NCBI GenBank assembly: GCA_008931825.1
Contig: QXVZ01032211.1
Coordinates: 1-33,886, forward strand
Direction: 5' to 3'
Source: Phallusia fumigata
Taxonomy: Eukaryota > Chordata > Ascidiacea > Phlebobranchia > Ascidiidae
Length of the DNA: 33,886 nt
Translations under genes and position numbers: made by a program
Notes under the pieces: model-generated
The model's input: the letters and a program-made list of their open reading frames with translations, nothing else
Databases searched by the model: none
What the model was told of the DNA's origin: nothing
Part shown: piece after piece, positions 1-19,507 of the stretch
How the letters are laid out: each line of letters starts with the position of its first letter
Numbering within the stretch: the stretch's first letter is position 1

Positions 1-86
1 AACGTAAAAATGTGCCACTGGCTAAAGGTGTTTCGACTAGCGTAAAGTATGATAGGGATTAGAAAAGTTTGTCTTTACCCCTATGG

Positions 87-400
87 CAGGGATGTCCAAA
101 GTGCGGCCCGCAGCGGCATTTAACGTGGCCAGCGACTGCGGTTTTAAATCGTGTTGCACATGGCCCACCAAAGTTTGGATTAAGCTTTTGGGTAAAAGCG
201 TCTTGCGACTTCACGCAGAAGCTTTTCATGTAACTTTATTTACCGGCAAGAACGAAAAGTACATGAACTAACGCAACACAGATCCCATAAGGCTGATAAG
301 ATCGTTGTGCAGTCGTGTATTTGCGCACTTAGTTTATGGTTCAAGGCGTCTTCATCTTATTGACATTGACCCTCGTTAAAAAAAAGTTTGGGCACCCCTG
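87..400. mobile_element. hAT-type non-autonomous element with 8-bp target duplication
   Basis: The left end CAGGGATGTCCAAAGTG and the reverse complement of the right end, CAGGGGTGCCCAAACTT, are imperfect terminal inverted repeats of the hAT type. The element is 314 bp long and is flanked by a perfect 8-bp direct repeat, CCCTATGG, at 79-86 and 401-408. There is no transposase; the 62-codon frame inside is incidental. It lies downstream of the last visible kinase exon, probably in an intron. Confidence 0.88.
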
Positions 401-825
401 CCCTATGGGGTATACATGCAGCGGACAAAGCTTATCCTAATAAGTTGGCTGTCTGTCGTGTTAAGTTATGCGATGAAATAAAACCATAGCGTTGGCAATC
501 TATTTCACGTCGCACCAACTCAAGATAATTTTCCTGTCATGACAATTGTTGGCAGAACAAATAAATACCACAAAGGTGCATTGTGTGAGTCACGGATTAT
601 TCACCACAAAAACAGCAGAATAAACGTTAAAGGATGCGCTTCTCGCGCGTTATCATAGTTTTTTTGTTCGATCGACTTGTAATTAATAATGCAACATGTA
701 TCTGTAGTTTAATTAGCCTTTTTCCACCTAAAACGTGCTTGTGTATTATGTCTGTTTGAACTGTACGTTTGATTGTCGTCAACCGGGCTTTTAAACGTCA
801 ATGTAAGAAAAAACTTGTCTCTGAC

Positions 826-9541
<8,716 letters not shown>

Positions 9542-11047
9542 GGTAAATTTATCCTCCGTTTGCCGTGCTTGTTTCAATCATCTGCTCAACACATGTGATG
9601 CATTCCAATCCGTTTATAATCAGAGTGGCACTTAAACAAACATTTTTTCAAATCTAGTTTTAAGAACAGCAGTAGAGTTTTTCGAACAGCTGAACAGTAT
9701 GTTGTATTTAGTAGCAAAAAGATAAAACATTGTTATACACGAATTACATACACTTTTTTTGTTGTATTTTGTTTTGACAACAGCTAGAACAAGTTTTAAA
9801 TACAAACTACCTTTAAACCTTTTAGAGAATAATGTTTTTGTTTTGCTCTTTCTACAACATTGAAACTATGAGTCCTCTAATTTACTCTTACTGATGGAAA
9901 CAAAAACTTACAACTAACCGGCAGAGCAACATTTACTCCCTAAATCATTCTCCACCAAACTATTTTTGAACATAAAGCTCTCCAAACTATATTAGATTAC
10001 ATTTGCAACTAAAGTTAGTTTCTTGGCCTTTCCCGTGACGCAGTCAAGCAGTTTGTGACGCAATGAGGTGTGAGACTACGTAGGTCAGAGTGACGAAGCC
10101 GATGACAACTGTGACGGGACAGTCACAGGATATCGCCTCTTACACTTCGGTCAAAGATTTCACGTGTTAATTGGCCACAAATACAAGGATATCTTCCCAT
10201 TGGTTTTTGCGCTTACCCCATAAAAACATTAAATCGACCACCTCTTTCTTTTTGTGCCACAAAAAAAATTAGTTGTATTTAGCTAGATTTTTTCGCAATG
10301 TAAGGTCCGAGCTAAATTTAAGTGTAACATTCGCAAGGCACAGGACTCTTCTGGTTTTTATTCGTCAGAGTTCGTTCACCGTTAGAGGAGGGGTGACAAA
10401 CTTCAAGTCGCAATCCTAGCTTACACTCCTAGTCGCATTGATAATTCGTACTGCTCAGTCCATCTAAATCGTTTTTGTTACCTCAGAAAACACTTTTGTT
10501 GCAAACAAAACAAAATAAAAATATTTCGTTTGAACAAATGCTTCTCAAGAATAGTATTTGACCAAAAGTTTTAAGTTGTCAACTATTTCCCCCTTCGCCC
10601 ATTTAATTTTTTTCAAACAAGGGGATTCCCCCGCAACTGAAAGCAGCGCTAAATTTATGAATTTTTGTTTGCTTTTGTTAATTCGCTCGTGTGCGTTTAC
10701 CAGCTGCAGTGAACTGTGGCTTAAACAAAAGTTAATTCTAAAAACTGTCATAAATGCAATGGTACAGATTTTCGATGTGGTCAGTTGCATGTTATGCAGA
10801 CAAGTGGAGTTGTTCAAAGCCATTTTTTATATTACAGGCACACAGGCTACATGAATGATAGTTTGAGTTTTTTTAACAAGTAGGTAAATTAACCCTAGCA
10901 TATTTAATTTTATTACTTTCACCACGTAACTCAGTATGCACTGAATCTACAAACAAATGTTCCATAACAACAGTGCAAAAGCATTTAGAAATAAAGGTTT
11001 TTCTAAATCCTTATTTTTGTTGTATTTATGTAGTTACTAATAATAAA
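9542..11047. promoter_or_regulatory. Divergent intergenic region between MLCK and coiled-coil gene
   Basis: About 1.5 kb separates the two divergent start codons, so both promoters should lie here. Four GTGACG motifs (10035, 10055, 10090, 10111), a CRE/ATF half-site type, cluster within 82 bp. Overlapping frames on both strands at 10545-10854 show no recognisable protein. No clear TATA box was identified for either gene. Confidence 0.4.
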
Positions 11048-14000
11048 ATGGCAGGACACTTGGAAATCACTGAGGATTGGATAAAGGAAAGAATAAAACT
11101 AGACCATGATAATCTGGGTATGTTTGTATGGGTTTGTTTACACCTGGATTTTCACTGTGGTGGTAACGTACTGGTTTAAAGAGTAAAAGGACAAATGTCA
11201 ATGTGAAACATGATTGGGTAAAAAATGAATACATATAACCCTTTTGGGAAAATTACTTCAATATAACTTTACAACCCTAAAAAACACTTANAAACTGTCA
11301 GAGTCATTTCATGTTTTACCTAAATCTTACGTTAAATGTGTTTTAGATTCTGATTTATCTAAATGTTCCAGCCAAATTTTCTTATGTTACCAGCTCTTTT
11401 AAGAATAAGTCCATCTGTTTTAGTAAATTGTCAAAAAAAATACCAAAAGCAAACAACACTCCGAGGCCAAAAATTACCTTTTAAACATTTTCAGACAAAC
11501 CAATGCTGTTTATTTAGCTTAGACGATCCAGACAAAGGAGGGGGTCCCTCCCTATTTATGTTGCCATTGTCCGACGCTTGAAGCTTGAATAGCTGTGTTG
11601 TGAGCCGTTAGCACTTAAATCTTGATACTCACGGTTTCAGATTACAGTTAAGGTTGCTCTCTGTCGGGTTACGTTACAGCCGCCATATCAATTAATTTAT
11701 GCAGAGAAAAGTGTTTTAAGGATTAGAACTTTTTTTGTAACTGCATAATTCATCGCACAAAGCTCATAAAAGTCGAGATCAACCAAAAGTCGTAAATGCT
11801 GCAGGTAACCTCCTGCGTATGGCGAATTATAAAATCAACGGCATACTAGACAAAGTACTGGCGGACTCGAAGTATTATTTAAATTATTTAAGTGGAAAAA
11901 TTCAATTGACTTTGTACAAATATTAGTGAGACCATGAAAGGGTAAAACTAGAATAGCGAAGATATATACATAAAGGTTGGCGTATATATCTTCGTTATTT
12001 GTTATTTGTAACTCATCGGTGTTTATTGTTTCAGATTTGGTAAAAATCGTGAGAAAAGAAACTGAAGCCGAGGACAGACGAAGGGAATGGGAACGAGATA
12101 TTGGGTACACTTGATTTTTTGGCAGTTCTTTTGTTAAAAGTCGAAAAAACGATTAACGGTTTTGTTAAAACACGTAAAATTTGCTTCAATAGTTAGTCTT
12201 TTTGAGTATGTCGAATTTCACTTTTAGTTCTTTTACTTGTAATTTCTCATATTGCATTTGACTTGGAATCGTTTTCGGTGTAATCCATTCAAAAGCTTAT
12301 GTTTTCTTACTTTTTTAAGCTTATAGTTTTCATTATTTTTACCAAATGCTTATTTCGACCATAGATCACCGCTAAAAGCTGCAGATAACAGTACCGACAC
12401 TTTAAAGTTTGAAGACGAGGATTCTGCTTATACTCAGTACAAAAGCGTTGCGAACTACACACCACATCCAGGTTGGAATTCGGAAAATGCAAGCGACAAT
12501 ATTAGCTTTTAAATCGAGGGTTCGTTGGTGCAGAGTTAGTGGGCATTTCTAAACTTGTGTTGTTGGGTAGATTTGATCCAAAAGTAATTTAACTTGTTGA
12601 CTTTGTCGAATAAACTAAGCATTTGCAGAGCAGTAAAAAGTTTTCGATAAGACACATTGGTATATTCCTGTACTGTGAAACTAACTTTTGTGGTGCACCA
12701 AACCGATTTTGGTGATGCCACATTGGTGTACCTTCAACAACGTTTACAAATTTGTCTAAAAAATTTCTTCGGCATCAACTAAATTTGAAAAGATTTTGAA
12801 AATCGTCTCTTTATGTCAGGAAACACCGACCCGCCGCCAACTGTCAATCAACCAGCTGTCGCCCCGCCCAAGATGTCGCAAGCTTCCTCATTGATGAGCG
12901 ACTCGAGTTTAGAGGATTTTCGGGGACTTCCAGAAGGCAAGAAACTGAGCTTTGGGGTAAGTTCTTATTCCGAAACATACAAATTTCATACACATTATTT
13001 CTGTTTTGTTTTCAAATATTTAAAGGTTTTTTAAATTTTTTGCATTTGTTTTGTGTGAACTTAATTCGTGTCGTTTTAATGTTAAAAGAAGTTGGCCGAC
13101 GTTTCCGCTTTCTCACGACTTTTATTATTGTAGTAAGGTTTATATTTTTTTTGGTCAGGAATCGACTACGTCACAAGAGGTGTCAAGACGTAAAAACTTG
13201 ACTCAGATTCGGTTTGTCGAAAGTTTTCTTAATCTTGTTGACCGCTACTGGAACGGATCAAAGTCGCTTCATTATCACCAAAAGTTTCAAAGTAAGTTTT
13301 TTGGTGATAGTTTTCAATTTCAGGACATGGTTTAACAAACTTTTTCATTTTTCATTCTTTTTAGCATTAGCTTCGACATGCCTTTTTGCATGTAAATCTA
13401 CTGTTTCGGCTCATACAATATTTATCTTTAAAATTAGGAAAAAAACCCATTTAGGTTGCTTTAGTATTACCAATATCACGACATGAAGCATGCCACATTT
13501 TTTTGTAAACTGGAATTACTTACGCAGCAAACGTGACGAAGTTTCTTTTAATGCCGCCTTTTGTCATAATTCAAGTCGTTAGCCATCAATATTCATTTGT
13601 TTAAACATTTTTGCAAATAAAAAAGGAGATCAAATAACAAATACAAGATTGCGTTTTATTCCGTTGATTTTTTTGACGAATTTTGCTTTGTCTTAAAGGC
13701 TTGGTTCAGAAGCCGTTGGAACATTACGAGGCGGAATTGTCGTCAGCCAGAGAAGTGCAAATCAAGGTTGGAATTCGTTTATGCGTCACTGTATAATCTA
13801 GGAGACAGTTTCTGCGCTCAAGCTAGTTTGCCTTTTTGCTTAAAAGTATAGGACCGACAACTGGGTATCAAAAGTGCCGTACTTCTGGCACAGTGTATGT
13901 AACCATGAAAAATATGACGGACGAACAAAGCCAAAACCACGACCAGACACAAAATCAAAGCAAACTATTCCAGTGCTCCCCACATATTGTATTTCCATTT

Positions 14001-16628
14001 GTACAGTTCCTCTGTACACATTTGCATTGGGTTATAATGCTGATAATGAGTTCGCCGTCTGGCTGCCTACTGGATTTTAGTCCCAATTAAACTTTTTTAT
14101 CAAAACTATAACTGCCAGAGAACTTGCCTATAGTAATGCACTGATGGCGTCAGCGACTGTCGAAACGTTTGTCGAAATCACTAAAATGTATTCACGACAC
14201 ACACGTTTTTTCGGCAGTTATATTTTTAATTAGGTTGCTTTTCAAGCCCGTATCCTCCATTTCCAAACCTTTTTTATGACTTTAGAATTTTGGCTTAAAT
14301 TTGATACGACCCAACCGTTTAATTTGGGGTTACACTAAATTAGATTAAGTTTTATGTTCATAGAAAGAGGGCCCAAAACGGCATTAGAACACACCCACTG
14401 TCTGGCGAGTACGGCCGTCTTGGCGACAATAATATCTTTTTCCACTCTTTTTGGTGTTTTTGTTCAAGTGACATTTACCTTTTTNCCAAAACGGCATTAG
14501 AACACACCCACTGTCTGGCGAGTACGGCCGTCTTGGCGACAATAATATCTTTTTCCACTCTTTTTGGTGTTTTTGTTCAAGTGACATTTACCTTTTTAGG
14601 TTCTTCAAGACAAAGTTGCAACACAACATCACGAAATTCAATCCCTTCATCAGCAGCTCCACAGCACCACCAAGCAGACAAAAAATGCTGAGTCAAAAGA
14701 GGGAGAACTCTCGAACGCCAGAGCGGAACTGGTGAGCTTGCGTTAATAAAATCCATACTATGGGTTACCTGTGGATTGGGTAGGACACAATTAAAATGTG
14801 ACCGCCTAAATTGTTTTTGGGCTTGCAAATGATTTGAACTTCCATGGACTACCTGCGTATGGTTTGTTGCCATTTAAGATGTATGCTGCTGTTGTTAACA
14901 GACGCTTACATGTGTTATGTCACAAATTCACAATGTGGGGTCACCATTTTTAGAATGCGATGATTGGGTGCCAAACAGGTCTCGTATTTTGCCCATTCTT
15001 AGTAACGGCGTTTGTTTTCAGGATTCAGTGAAGTCCCGTCTAAATCTGACGTCAAGTGACAACAAGATTTTGCGCAGCAAAGTTGCGCAGCTTGAAACTG
15101 ACTTGCAGTTGGCTAAACAGACGGTATGTAAACTCCTTATACCCGAGTCCAAGTACGGTCGGGTCATTGGGTTAGAGTTTAGTGGCTGACCCAAGCCAAA
15201 TGTGGTCTCACAGAACAAGTCAAACAATTGGTCTCAGCACGCATGCGCAGTCTTAAGTCTTTTATTTTGTGTTAAAGCTGTAATAAAGAAGAAAAATAGG
15301 CAGACTAAAATGACTATTTTCCGCAATGGGCCGGATTGATGTTAGGGATGAAACTATATTATACGCTCAGAGAAATGTTTTTGACAGATTATCGTTAAAT
15401 GTACATGCATGCTATGTGTGAAAACAACTCTTTGATACAGGCAACTAATTTTACCGCGGTTTGGATTATTTGCAATAAAATCGTCTGCTTCAATTTTTCG
15501 CTGAGATTTTATAGTGTCCGAAAATTTTTGATGTTTTACAGTCAGCTGATAACAGTAAAGACCGCGTTCGTGTCGCCGAACAAGAGAATCGTGAACTCAC
15601 AGAACAAGTTGTGACGCTGAAATCTAAAATGGAACAATACGAAAAACTGAGCAAACTTACTGAGATGCTGCAAGATAGTCATCGGTGAGTTGTGTCAAAC
15701 AGTACTTTTGTATGCGAGAGGCATCGAAAGCAGAGCAGTTATCAAATATTGCTTCAACTATGCGGCCACGTCGGTTTTACTTTTTTCTGATCAAGAGAAT
15801 GGTAACGAGCTGTCCTTTATAAAAGATGTGCCAAACTCGCAAGTGTTGTGTTTAGCGGAGCACCCAACATGTCATGCTATTGCTCGGCCTAGCATGTTCG
15901 GGCATCGTGACATCATACGTACATGACAGAACAATAGGTTGGTAGCAGCTTTCTGCCGAGTACCTATATAGCATCAACATTTATGTTAAATTTTAATAGG
16001 CACCTGGCATAAAAAAATGACCAGTTACGGTGCTAAAAAACCCGTTTTCTTACTTATGTGCAATGAAGAGAAAAGACACAGTACACCACTTGACTTCAGT
16101 AAAAAAACTGGTGTAGCGAAATTTGGTCGAGCCCAGTGCATTGATTCGGAACTGTTTTGCTATTTGGTGTAAATGAAGACAATCCGAACGGGTAATCACG
16201 CAAAACCAAAATAATAATTCCGCAGTGGAATTCCCACTTACCAAAAAGAAAAACCAAAATAATAATTCCGCAGTGGAATTCCCACTTACCAAAAAGAAAA
16301 ACCAAAATAATAATTCCGCAGTGGAATTCCCACTTATCAAAAAGAAAAACCAAAATAATAATTCCGCAGTGAAATTTCCACTTATCAAGAAGAAAAACCA
16401 AAATAATAATTCCGCAGTGGAATTTCCCACTTGGATTTGACTTAAATTATAAAAACCAAATAATATTATAGCTCTCTGGTGACCACTAACGAGCACCTTC
16501 TTGGCGAACTTGAGGATGCTAGACGGCGCCATCAAAGTGAGATTGAGCAGCTGAAATGGAGTTATGACAAGCTGAGGTCCACCAAGCGAATGACAAACGG
16601 CCATGGAATCCACAATGGAGAGCTGTGA
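11048..16628 (+). CDS. Unrecognised 338-residue coiled-coil protein
   Basis: Ten exons: 11048-11117, 12035-12104, 12365-12471, 12820-12956, 13159-13189, 13699-13766, 14600-14731, 15022-15123, 15542-15684, 16472-16628. They total 1017 nt, all phases agree, and the gene ends at TGA 16626-16628. The N-terminus is charged, followed by a Pro/Ser-rich low-complexity stretch (about residues 83-130). From about residue 150 to the end it is a long coiled coil with heptad-like leucines and many Gln/Glu/Lys. The C-terminal exon reads TTNEHLLGELEDARRRH then EIEQLKWSYDKLR. A scaffold or cytoskeletal role would be typical, but I do not recognise the family. The N-terminal exons are the least certain because intron 1 contains an N at 11291. 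It converges with the gene at 16891. Confidence 0.8.
11291..11291. other. Single-N assembly join in intron 1 of the coiled-coil gene
   Basis: No direct duplication was seen around this N, unlike those at 1776, 6278 and 14485. As at 33197, sequence of unknown length may be missing between 11117 and 12035. Confidence 0.7.
14107..14222. repeat. Possible small inverted-repeat element in an intron
   Basis: TATAACTGCC at 14107-14116 is matched by its reverse complement GGCAGTTATA at 14213-14222, giving a 116-bp unit with 10-bp ends in intron 6 of the coiled-coil gene. No target duplication was identified, and a 10-bp match could be chance. Confidence 0.25.
14373..14597. repeat. 112-bp perfect direct duplication joined by a single N
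   Basis: 14373-14484 and 14486-14597 appear identical, with the N at 14485 between them. The duplication ends just before the acceptor of the exon at 14600 and contains the intron's polypyrimidine stretch. As with the other two N-centred duplications, an overlap left unmerged during assembly is the likeliest cause. Confidence 0.9.
16206..16437. repeat. 48-bp minisatellite, about 4.8 copies
   Basis: The unit starts CCAAAATAATAATTCCGCAG and recurs at 16206, 16254, 16302, 16350 and 16398, an exact 48-bp period with a few substitutions that mostly group in the last two copies. It lies in intron 9 of the coiled-coil gene. Because 48 is a multiple of 3, it keeps long frames open on both strands (a 16-residue repeat), which explains spurious open frames here. 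Confidence 0.95.
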
Positions 16629-16890
16629 ATGGGTGTCGTCATTGGCAACCGTCCTGGCGTATGCAATTGGAATGAGATCGGGTTTTGAGGCACCCATACT
16701 TAATCTATTGTGCCTGTTTTTGGTATCGATTTTTTTAGCCACGGCAGCCCTAAGTAAACATTACCTTTTCCACCTACTGTGGCATTTGTTTTAAGAATGG
16801 TTCCAAGTGCAGCAACTTCTAAATAACTTTGTTGCGATTTATTGGTAAGAAACCCAGTATAACGTATAAACTTAAAACTTAATTCTTAGA

Positions 16891-17403
16891 TTACCTTACT
16901 TTTTCATTTGGACGAAATATGTTCTGCTGCTGTGTTTGATGTTGTACATTCGTACGTTTGTGGTGTCGCACGTAATCCCAAGTAATCGTCATATTTACTT
17001 TTTCTTCATATATTTTGAGCACTGTAGATTCAAAAACATCGTTGTTGTTCTTTTGTCCATTGCGTATTTTGCAATTAAATGTTGCTGAAAATGCACGTTT
17101 TCGTCTGGAAAAACAGGCTGTCGCTAACATGTTAAAATAATATTTTAAAGGCATAAACTTGATTCGTTACCCAAATGTATCTGCGAGATGGTCAAACACA
17201 GTCAATCGCGAGATTGTTGGCTTTAGTCCTGTGTTGCCGTTAGCTAAAACTTGAGAGACCAAATATGTCATGTTTTCTTGACCAGCGGGTGGCGCACAGC
17301 TTTTGTCTTTCTTCTGTGCTCGGTGCATTACCCGCTTGTAGGCCACGTTTTGTGGTAGTTTTTTGTTAGTTTTGAGTAGCACTTTACTCACATTACCCAC
17401 CAT
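16891..17403 (-). CDS. Unrecognised 148-residue basic protein, two exons
   Basis: Exon 17403-17171 is joined to 17104-16891 across a 66-bp intron (donor TTTGG|GTAACG, acceptor tttttccag|ACG) that contains an in-frame stop if unspliced. The join restores one frame of 149 codons including the stop. The start is the ATG at 17403; just before it, cattttag could serve as a trans-splice acceptor. The protein is rich in Lys, Asn and Gln, with no signal peptide or membrane segment. A well-ordered run (NMTYLVSQVLANGNTG then KPTISRLTVFDHLADTFG) looks like a conserved domain that I cannot name. The final codons GAA AAA are followed by GTAAGG, a good donor, so the gene could instead continue into another exon to the left. 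Confidence 0.6.
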
Positions 17404-19507
17404 CACAATCTAAAATGTTCCAATTAAACCACGACAGATACATCTGTACTTGCGCCCCATCAAAAAATAAGTTTAAAGTATCCCTCGTTTGGCGGTTGCC
17501 CTACATTGAGATGAAGCTTTGCCCGAGCCAGCACGTACAAAATACTTTTCCTAACAACGGACATCTCACATATGTCAACGCCTGATTAGTGTTGCTGCGC
17601 TTTCAGTAATGTATATTTGGCTGATTTTTTAAGCGTCCACTTTTCTAATATGGCCATTCTAAGATAGTCCAACAGCGATTTTAACACACTTAGGTCCTTG
17701 GCACATTTGTTTTTTTATTCTTCTCAGCGACATAATTTTGAAGGATCGGTAAATCTACGGCGTTAAGATAATGCGGGCTCAGGTTTCCTTATTTGCGCAA
17801 ACAGATAGGTTTACCCTAGTTCCAACAATTTCAAAGCGGCTAAGCTGTTGCCACACAGCCGCATTTTCGTCCTGTTTCCTTAAACTGCTGAGTCATTCAA
17901 CCCCATGATCAAGACTTGACGTACGTTGGTAATTTTTACCCTTGACCGATTGCAAGTGCGCCAGGAAAGTACAGGTCACCAAAACGTGATATTCACAGGT
18001 AGCCGTTACCCAAACATGACTTGCAGGGGTTCTTTAGAATTCAACATGACGTCAATAGGCCATCAGCTCACCCTTTAGGTTCGATCCTTTTCCTGTTAAT
18101 GAATGCGGCAAAACGGAAGAGGAGTGCACGTTTTGAAGCAAGGGATCTATTCAATTTTACAAATACGTCAAAGTTTGCATCAGTTATACCTGATTGCGTG
18201 GACATATGGTTTATTTTATACTGCTCCAAATTTGGGAGTCTATGTTTTCTGCCTGCTTGGCAGCGAAAAACGAAGCATGAGTGCATTGGGAAAAAATTGT
18301 GTATAAAACGGTTTGGGGCACGGTCTTTTACTCGTGTCTGGCCTATGTGTCTAACTGGTAAAAAAACTGTTGAAACAGCAGAAATGCGTCTGTATCAGTG
18401 AGAGAATTAAGCTGGTTTGAAGGAAAGGTACTTGGAGTTTTTTCAATCCCGAGAACCGGTTGTTGGCTTAAATATAGGGCTTGCTTCCAGAGACTGCGGT
18501 AGTGAGAAAAACTGTTGTTATCCCATTCATATCTCTATCGTTAAGTAGGTTTGCATAGTTTTCACAATAAAATCAGATTGTTTATAGGTACTTATAGTAA
18601 AAAAATTGAATGACGCACAGAAACAGGCATAAAAGAAATGTTAATTTCTCTCACCACTCACACCCCTAAAGAGTAAATTTGTAACTTACCTGCGACTATA
18701 ATGCATTTAGTCTCATTATCTGCAAAAAAATCGAACAGCATAGTAGTTCCCTGTTCTGAATACAGATTTATTCCAAACAAACCGCTGAAATTAACGGAAA
18801 CAATTAGTGCTTTGCTGCTCTTACTCTTTCCCGATCTTGTTTTTTGTTAAAGAACCAAATTTCTGGCTGATCATTTAAAAAAGAGGTATGCGTTAAGCAA
18901 CTAAATAACTCAACTTTCGATAGCGTTAGAAATATTTTGTGCCCCGATAATAGTATCCCAATACGTTACGTATGATTCAGCACGTATGGTATTGATTAGA
19001 TTCCTTGTATATCGAGCAGCGCGATAAGAATATTTGCAGTGCGGTCGGCTACTTTGACCGTAAATGTCACAGATACCTTTTTGTAGGTTGGGCAGATCTG
19101 GTGGTTTTAATTCTGTCAAATTGCAGTAGGCGTTGGAATTGTAAAACGTCCTAGAATTTAGTCAGCATGCGATTTTCCAGGTTAAAGTTGGTCCTACTTG
19201 ATGATTCCGTAGTGTCGCGTTGTGTATCGATAAGCTATTTTTAATTGGCAATGCATGCTAAGCTGGATGCAATGGTTTGAAATGCCTGTGCATACTCAAT
19301 AAGTAAACATCGCAATACTGTTAACGCAGCTAATTTACGATTCCGATGCCAACAAGTCATGCTGAGGGATTTTTCTGTTGTCGACAAAAAATAGTTTTCA
19401 ATAAAAGAAATCTGTGCCTACAGCGCCTATGATAAACTTAATTAAAGCCTGCTTTGTCTATCAGGTATGCAATTTTTTTGACTAGGCAAACTGTAAGCTT
19501 CGCTGTC
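17404..19507. other. 2.1-kb region without a confident gene
   Basis: The region holds the 5' flank of the minus-strand 148-residue gene and the 5' flank of the 7TM gene. Frames overlap on both strands at 18021-18401 without recognisable domains. A minus-strand frame at 18910-19150 has protein-like composition and is listed separately. No RNA gene or complete transposable element was recognised. Confidence 0.5.
18910..19150 (-). CDS. Possible terminal exon of an unidentified protein
   Basis: The frame is open from a candidate acceptor aattctag|GACG (exon start 19150) to a TGA at 18912-18910. It encodes about 80 residues with two spaced cysteines in CDIYGQSSRPHC and a C-terminus YWDTIIGAQNISNAIES. 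It has no in-frame ATG, so it would have to be a 3' exon; no upstream exon was found before the 7TM gene. The composition is protein-like but the evidence is weak, and it may be a chance frame or a relic. Confidence 0.22.

Noticed and set aside
83..271. 62-codon open frame on the plus strand
   Set aside because: It lies inside the hAT-type element 87-400 and has no recognisable protein.
10545..10854. Overlapping 92- and 98-codon frames on opposite strands
   Set aside because: No recognisable domain, no splice context, and both strands are equally open; they lie in the divergent promoter region.
16206..16437. CRISPR-like array of regular repeats
   Set aside because: The copies are contiguous with no unique spacers, and the context is an animal intron.
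16050..16742. 230-codon minus-strand frame with a repeated 16-residue motif
   Set aside because: It is kept open by the 48-bp minisatellite (48 is a multiple of 3), and its right part is antisense to the last coding exon of the coiled-coil gene.
18021..18401. 126-codon plus-strand frame
   Set aside because: It has no ATG near its start, an unusual composition, and an equally open frame on the other strand; it is possibly part of a repeat but cannot be assigned.
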